In this document: positions 59,735 to 64,000 of the stretch, in pieces | Layout of the letters: the number at the start of each line of letters is the position of its first letter | Position numbering within the stretch: position 1 is the stretch's first letter | Assembly: GCF_018327705.1 (NCBI RefSeq) | Contig: NZ_BNEM01000001.1 | Span: forward strand, 1,550,001-1,614,000 | DNA: 64,000 nt | From: Catellatospora sp. TT07R-123 | GTDB lineage: Bacteria > Actinomycetota > Actinomycetes > Mycobacteriales > Micromonosporaceae | Reading direction: 5' to 3' | The notes under the pieces: generated by a model | Told to the model about the DNA's origin: nothing | Databases searched by the model: none | Seen by the model: the letters and a program-made list of their open reading frames with translations, nothing else | Program-made: the position numbers and the translations under genes

Positions 59735-60523
59735 TCAGCTCTGGGCGCCGAGGCCGTCCAGCAACAGGTTCAGCGCACCCGTCAGCGCCTGGCGGGCCTG
59801 CTCCACCGGGTCGTAGGCGGCCTGTTCACCAGCCTGATCACCGGTCTGGGCACCGGTCTGGGCCAGCGCGGCCGAGTGCGGGAAGCGGGCGGCGAAGTCC
59901 GGGGCGACGTGCGCGATCTGCCCGGCACGGGCCTGCCACCACTGCTCGTCGGAGTCGCCGGTCGCCCGCGCCGCCTCCCGCGCCTCGGCGGCGGTCTGCG
60001 CCAGGCCCCGGACCAGGTGCAGCAGCGCGCTGACGGCGGTGCGCCGGGCCGCCGCCCCGAGCGTCGCCCGGTCGAGGACGCCCAGCAGCGCCTCCAGCAC
60101 CGCCTGCTCGTGCGGGCCGAGCACCGGGCGGGCGTAGGAGACCTGCAGCAGCCAGGGGTGTGCCAGGCAGCGGTCCCACAGGTCGGCGGCCCACGCCAGC
60201 ACCGCCTCCCGCAGGCCGGCAGCCGCGTATCCGGTGGGCAGGCCGGCGTGGGCCTGGTCGTACATGAGATCGAGCAGTTCGCGCTTGCTCGGCACGTACG
60301 TGTACAGGGCCATCGCGGAGGTGCCCAGCCGCTGGCCGACCGCACGCATGGACAGCCCGGCCAGCCCGGACTCGTCGGCCAGCGCGATCCCGGCGGCCAC
60401 GATCGCGTCGACGGTCAGCCCCGGGCGGGGGCCGGGGGCGGTGCGGGCCGCCGCGGGCGCGTCGGCGCGCCAGAGCAGCGCCATGGTGCGGGCCGGGTCA
60501 CCCTGGCCGCCGTAGACCGTCAC
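59735..60523 (-). CDS. TetR-family transcriptional regulator
   Basis: 262 residues. N-terminal HTH with DAIVAAGIALADESGLAGLSM then RAVGQRLGTSAMALYTYV and PSKRELLDLMYD; C-terminal TetR_C-type ligand domain with HPWLLQVSYARPVLGPHEQ. Divergent from an alpha/beta hydrolase across a palindromic operator-like region, so it probably represses that gene and itself until a small molecule binds. A 168-base gap to the gene at 59566 shows nothing recognisable. Confidence 0.92.
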   Translation of the reverse strand: MTVYGGQGDPARTMALLWRADAPAAARTAPGPRPGLTVDAIVAAGIALADESGLAGLSMRAVGQRLGTSAMALYTYVPSKRELLDLMYDQAHAGLPTGYAAAGLREAVLAWAADLWDRCLAHPWLLQVSYARPVLGPHEQAVLEALLGVLDRATLGAAARRTAVSALLHLVRGLAQTAAEAREAARATGDSDEQWWQARAGQIAHVAPDFAARFPHSAALAQTGAQTGDQAGEQAAYDPVEQARQALTGALNLLLDGLGAQS

Positions 60524-60531
60524 GTGGCATC

Positions 60532-60581
60532 TCCGTACGCCGTAAGCTATCGTCTCGAGACATCACTTTACACCGTACGGA
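60532..60581. promoter_or_regulatory. Candidate TetR operator
   Basis: Imperfect inverted repeat TCCGTACGCCGTAA (60532-60545) and TTACACCGTACGGA (60568-60581), 12 of 14 matched, flanks a perfect 10-bp palindrome GTCTCGAGAC (60552-60561). Located between divergent TetR and hydrolase starts. Confidence 0.65.
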
Positions 60582-60594
60582 ATCAGGAGCCGCC

Positions 60595-61428
60595 ATGACC
60601 CACGCGTCGCTGCACGACGGCGCCCGCCTGCCCCTGCGCATCACCGGCGACGGCCCCGACCTGCTACTTCCCGTCAACCCCGAGCCGCTCGAAGGACCGC
60701 AGGCCGACGCGATGCGCGCCTGGGGCGCCGACCCGGACCTCGGCCGCAACCTCATCACCGGGCTCGCCGACCGGTTCCGCGTGATCGCGTTCGACTACGA
60801 GGGCCACGTCATGGGCCATCCCCGACCCGGCACGCTCACCCCGGACAGCCTTGCCGCCGACCTGCTCGCCGTCGCCGACGCGGCCGCCGCCCCACGCTTC
60901 GCCTACTACGGCTACTCGTGGCTGGCCCTGGCCGGGCTCCAACTGGCCCTGCGCACCGATCGGCTGTCGGCGCTGGTCATGGGCGGCTACCCGCCGGTCG
61001 GCGGGCCGTACCGGCAGATGCTCGCCGTCACCACCGCCGCCCACACCAAGGCCGCCGCCCCGGCCGAAACCGCTGGCGAGGTCGTCCCCGGCGACTGGGA
61101 CACCGTGCAGGTCACCACCACCGAGGACCAGACCCGCCAGTTCGTCACGCTGTACGAGCGGCTGCAAGATTTCGACGACCGCGCGGCGCAGGCTTACGTC
61201 GAGTGCCCGCGGCTGTGCGTCGTCGGCTCCGCCGACACGATGACGTACGGACCCGGCTGGGGCGACGTCGTCGTCGACATCGCCGGACCGGTGCTGCGCG
61301 ATCGCGCAGCGCTGGCGGCGTACGGCTGGGACGTCGCCGTGCTCGACGGCCTGGACCATCTGGGCGCCATGCAGGCCGCCGCCGTGCTGCCCGTGCTGCG
61401 GCCGTGGCTGAGCCGGGCGGTGGGCTGA
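60595..61428 (+). CDS. Alpha/beta hydrolase, TetR target
   Basis: 277 residues with Ser in GYSWLA (nucleophile elbow, with Leu instead of the usual final Gly), an acid candidate in VVGSADTM and His in LDGLDHLGA, so the triad is complete. The oxyanion region VNPEPLEGP is unlike that of common esterases. AGGAGCCGCC precedes ATG 60595. Likely hydrolyses a small ester or lactone that the neighbouring TetR protein senses. Converges with the next gene with one base between stops. Confidence 0.85.
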   Translation: MTHASLHDGARLPLRITGDGPDLLLPVNPEPLEGPQADAMRAWGADPDLGRNLITGLADRFRVIAFDYEGHVMGHPRPGTLTPDSLAADLLAVADAAAAPRFAYYGYSWLALAGLQLALRTDRLSALVMGGYPPVGGPYRQMLAVTTAAHTKAAAPAETAGEVVPGDWDTVQVTTTEDQTRQFVTLYERLQDFDDRAAQAYVECPRLCVVGSADTMTYGPGWGDVVVDIAGPVLRDRAALAAYGWDVAVLDGLDHLGAMQAAAVLPVLRPWLSRAVG

Positions 61429-61429
61429 C

Positions 61430-61774
61430 TCAGCGGAACTCGTGCACGACCTCGATCGTCCCGACGATGTGCCGGTTGAACTCGGCCAGCTCCTCGGCCG
61501 GCACCCACAGCTCCAGGATGTCGCGGCCCCCGGCCTGCTGCACGGGGTAGCGGGCGGCGAACTCCCGCTCCACCTCGAACCTCGTGACATATCCCACGCC
61601 GGAGGCGGGCACGTTCCAGTCCCGCGCGATCATGATGGCGTACTGCTCGTTCAGGACCGGGTAGAAGATCGGCTGGTCGGGCAGCCGTGGCGGCCACTCC
61701 CGCCAGCCCGACGACTCGACCAGCGCCAACTCCTGCGGCCCGGTCGGACGCCACAGGGTCAGGGTCTCGGTCAT
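61430..61774 (-). CDS. Conserved small hypothetical protein
   Basis: 114 residues, with LVESSGWREWPPRLPDQPIFYPV, YVTRFEVEREFAARYPVQQ and ELWVPAEELAEFN. I recognise the pattern as a family that databases often label 'ADP-ribosylation/crystallin J1', but no ADP-ribosyl-hydrolase motifs are present, so the label says little. ATG 61774. Stands alone between convergent and divergent neighbours. Confidence 0.75.
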   Translation of the reverse strand: MTETLTLWRPTGPQELALVESSGWREWPPRLPDQPIFYPVLNEQYAIMIARDWNVPASGVGYVTRFEVEREFAARYPVQQAGGRDILELWVPAEELAEFNRHIVGTIEVVHEFR

Positions 61775-61991
61775 CGCCGCCGCCTCCTCGCTAGATGGAC
61801 GAGGCTACCGCTGACCAGCATCGCACGCGAGCGCAATATCGCGGTGGAGCGTTCACCTTTGTCCCGGCAAGCTTTCAGCCGGAGCTCAGCCACGATTGCC
61901 AGCATCGGGCCCATCGCCCCCGGCTTGCCGGAGGTTCACCGCCCACCCGGCGGGCGAGCCGCACAAGCAAGCGATCCATTGAGGAGTGAAG

Positions 61992-62366
61992 ATGACCGCG
62001 GTTGCCGACCACCTCGACCTGACCCAGCTCGGCGTGCTGCTGCGGCAGCGCTACGACGAGACCGCCGCGCAGCTGCGCACCGAGACCGAGGCGGAGGCCG
62101 CCTGGCTGCGGCACATCCACGACCAGGGCCCCGGCGACTCCGCCGACGCGGGCAACGCCGTCTCGGAGACCGCCGAGCACGGCCTGGTCACGGCCGCGCT
62201 CCAGGAGCAGCTCAACCGCCTGGGCGACGCGCTGACCCGCCTGGGCGAGGGCACCCTCGGCACGTGCGACCGCTGCGGCGAGCCGGTGCCGCCCGGCCGT
62301 CTGGAGGTCATGCCCTGGGCCACCCACTGCGTCCCCTGCCAGAGCCGCGTCGACCGCCGCCGCTGA
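61992..62366 (+). CDS. DksA/TraR-type C4 zinc-finger protein
   Basis: 124 residues. Two helical stretches, then CDRCGEPVPPGRLEVMPWATHCVPCQ, the CxxC...CxxC zinc finger of DksA/TraR family proteins. Shorter than E. coli DksA, without the DxxDxA tip motif in a recognisable form. GAGGAG lies 5 bases before ATG 61992 (a GTG two codons earlier is possible). Family role: binding RNA polymerase in stress or ribosome control. About 215 bases upstream hold no gene that I can see. Confidence 0.88.
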   Translation: MTAVADHLDLTQLGVLLRQRYDETAAQLRTETEAEAAWLRHIHDQGPGDSADAGNAVSETAEHGLVTAALQEQLNRLGDALTRLGEGTLGTCDRCGEPVPPGRLEVMPWATHCVPCQSRVDRRR

Positions 62367-62480
62367 CTTCGGGAAGGAAGGTCACCTCGCTCTGCGGGGT
62401 GCCCTTCCCCACCGCCGTCGGCGGAACCGGCGGTGCGGCGGGCGCGTCCCATCCCGCAGACACGGGGAAGGGACACGGGG

Positions 62481-62915
62481 ATGCGTACCGCACGGATGCT
62501 GGTCCTGCTCGGGCTGCTGCTGGCCGCGGGCTGCGCCGGCAGGGACACCACGACCGGCGCCACCGCGGTGGCGGGCCCGTCACCGTCCGGCCTCGCGGCC
62601 GCGAGCTGCGGCGACATCCGTCTCGCCCAGTCCCAGGCGGCGCCCGAGCAGGCCCTGAAGTGCCTGATCGACGCGGCCACCGCCCACCGGGCCGCCGAGC
62701 TCGTCATCACCGGCCCGACCACCGAGGGCGACCCGATCACCTGGCGGTACACGTCGACCACCGCGGGCACCGTCATCCTGGTGATCGACTCCCGCCAGGA
62801 CCGCTGGGCCGGCACGTCCGCCAAGCTGACCACCCAGACCTGCACCGGCCCGGTGCTGCGCCCCGGCATGATCGACTTCGCGAGCTGCACCGACCCGGTC
62901 CCGACCGCGCCCTGA
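62481..62915 (+). CDS. Small lipoprotein
   Basis: 144 residues with a lipoprotein signal (LLAAGC, Cys at 18). Mature protein has four Cys, Thr/Ser-rich strands and TAAGTVILVIDSRQDRW. Not a family I recognise. GAAGGGACACGGGG precedes ATG 62481. Converges with the DUF4419-like gene 12 bases later. Confidence 0.75.
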   Translation: MRTARMLVLLGLLLAAGCAGRDTTTGATAVAGPSPSGLAAASCGDIRLAQSQAAPEQALKCLIDAATAHRAAELVITGPTTEGDPITWRYTSTTAGTVILVIDSRQDRWAGTSAKLTTQTCTGPVLRPGMIDFASCTDPVPTAP

Positions 62916-62927
62916 TCGGCTCGGCCG

Positions 62928-64000
62928 TTAGGAGTTCAGGCGGGCCAGCACCGCGTCGAGGCGCTCGGTCTCCACGTGGGCGATGTCCCCGCCGGAGTCG
63001 AGGGCCGCGTTCAGCAGGAACGCCAGGGAGGTGCCGTACACCGGGACGGCTGCGGGGGCTTCGGCCATCCGCTCCAGGGGTGCCGGGGTGCCGTCGGGGT
63101 TCTGCTGCGCCACCGGGCGGACGGCGGCCCAGTACGTCGTCTCGGTCCTGCCGTCGACGAGATACCCCAGGACACGGCCGTCGGGCAGGTCGAACACCGC
63201 CATCAGGAAGTCGTACCGGTCGGCGGCACCGTAGTCGATCACACGCAGCAGCTCCGGCGGCACCAGCCGCCACGCCCCGCCGAACAGCGACACCGCGCCG
63301 AGGCGCCGGTACAGGGCCACGACCTCCCGCGTGCCGGTGTACCAGTCGTGGGTCAGCGGCTCGATGTCGTGCTCGGCCGCGATCCGGTCGAGCACGTCGT
63401 CGATGTCGACCGGTGCCGGAGCCAGGTGCCAGCCCGCGACCGGCCGCAGCGCCCCGTCGCCGTCCTGGACCACGCCGACCAGGCCGCCGTGCAGCGCCAC
63501 CGCCCGGTTGTCCCCGCCGACCCGGTCGTTGACCTCGACGACGGCGCGGGACAGGATCGCGGGCACCTCGCTCGTCCGCACCCCCGGCCCGTGGTAGCGG
63601 CCCTCGTCGGCGGCGATGTCGCGCGGCTCGTCCAGCGGCAGTTCCAGCAGCGGATTCGGATGGTCGAGCACCCCGAGCCGGTCCAGGTACGGGTAGAACC
63701 GCGCCGCCCAGCCGGTGGCCACCTCACCGCCGTACGCGTCGCCGGGGTTGTAGATCCGCCGCCAGAACGCCCGGTCGACGTCGCCGCCCGCGGCCCGGAC
63801 GAACTGGTCGGCGATCGGGGCCAGCGACCGGCACCACCCGTCGAGGTCGAACGCCGCCAGCCGGTCGACGCGGGCCCTGATCCGGCGCCAGTCCTCGACC
63901 GTGCCGGTCAGGGTGATCGACGGGATGCCGCACACGCACACCGCCCACTGCGAGAAGTAGGGCGAGTACGCGTCGAGCAGCACGATCCGCCCGGCCATCC
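62928..64000 (-). CDS. DUF4419-like protein, 5' end cut by window edge
   Basis: At least 356 residues visible. The visible N-terminal part, VLLDAYSPYFSQWAVCVCGI then PSITLTGTVEDWRRI, is the start of the conserved part of DUF4419 proteins, which usually have further residues before it. The ATG at 63998 is therefore probably internal. No enzymatic motif is known for the family. The C-terminal part has no membrane helix. Confidence 0.8.
   Translation of the reverse strand, partial: MAGRIVLLDAYSPYFSQWAVCVCGIPSITLTGTVEDWRRIRARVDRLAAFDLDGWCRSLAPIADQFVRAAGGDVDRAFWRRIYNPGDAYGGEVATGWAARFYPYLDRLGVLDHPNPLLELPLDEPRDIAADEGRYHGPGVRTSEVPAILSRAVVEVNDRVGGDNRAVALHGGLVGVVQDGDGALRPVAGWHLAPAPVDIDDVLDRIAAEHDIEPLTHDWYTGTREVVALYRRLGAVSLFGGAWRLVPPELLRVIDYGAADRYDFLMAVFDLPDGRVLGYLVDGRTETTYWAAVRPVAQQNPDGTPAPLERMAEAPAAVPVYGTSLAFLLNAALDSGGDIAHVETERLDAVLARLNS

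Noticed and set aside
1-64000. CRISPR arrays, tRNA/rRNA genes, prophage or integrative elements
   Set aside because: No regularly spaced repeats, cloverleaf-like sequences with CCA-proximal motifs, integrases or transposases were seen.

Overview
The window is very GC-rich, with near-saturated third-position GC, tightly overlapping ATGA/GTGA gene junctions and long antisense reading frames. It encodes LPxTG and lipoprotein sorting signals, DmdR/IdeR-type iron boxes and actinobacterial cobalamin riboswitches. This points to a filamentous actinomycete, most likely of the Micromonosporaceae (an inference from style and gene content, not a phylogeny).

Region 1 (1-7.1 kb) is a cobalamin-linked locus. 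Two compact B12 riboswitches lie back to back and drive divergent gene sets. The minus-strand set encodes a sortase-anchored (LPVTG) alpha/alpha-barrel protein, a membrane-anchored beta protein, an ECF T-component and a double-ATPase ECF protein that runs off the left edge. The plus-strand set encodes free secreted copies of the same alpha and beta proteins. The two protein types look like the alpha and beta domains of animal intrinsic factor/transcobalamin split into two polypeptides, so the locus reads as a surface B12 capture and import system.

Region 2 (7.1-15 kb) holds accessory genes: small hypotheticals, a DUF3592-like membrane protein, a large extracellular HExxH/von-Willebrand-D protein, a regulator with a TPR-like region coupled to a HAD hydrolase, a small secreted protein and an AraC-family regulator.

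Region 3 (15.1-48.3 kb) is a complete-looking hydroxamate siderophore cluster with five iron boxes. It has an ornithine N5-monooxygenase, an N5-hydroxyornithine formyltransferase, an aspartate decarboxylase (PanD), a binding lipoprotein, a 7479-residue six-module NRPS, a heterodimeric ABC exporter, an MbtH-like protein, two FecCD permeases and a FhuF-like reductase. Specificity codes read by eye predict D-fhOrn - beta-Ala - D-hOrn - D-allo-Thr - hOrn - Gly, followed by thioesterase release. PanD would supply the beta-alanine. Both condensation domains in front of the hydroxyornithine modules lack the second histidine of HHxxxDG, suggesting that they may acylate the side-chain hydroxylamine and build the hydroxamates into the backbone.

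Region 4 (48.3-64 kb) contains a four-gene ABC-2 transporter operon, a DEAD-box RNA helicase, several hypotheticals, a 1327-residue secreted beta-propeller/F5-8C protein, a TetR regulator divergent from an alpha/beta hydrolase with a clear candidate operator, a DksA-like zinc-finger protein, a lipoprotein and a truncated DUF4419-like gene at the right edge. Several convergent gene ends carry long perfect palindromes that probably act as terminators.
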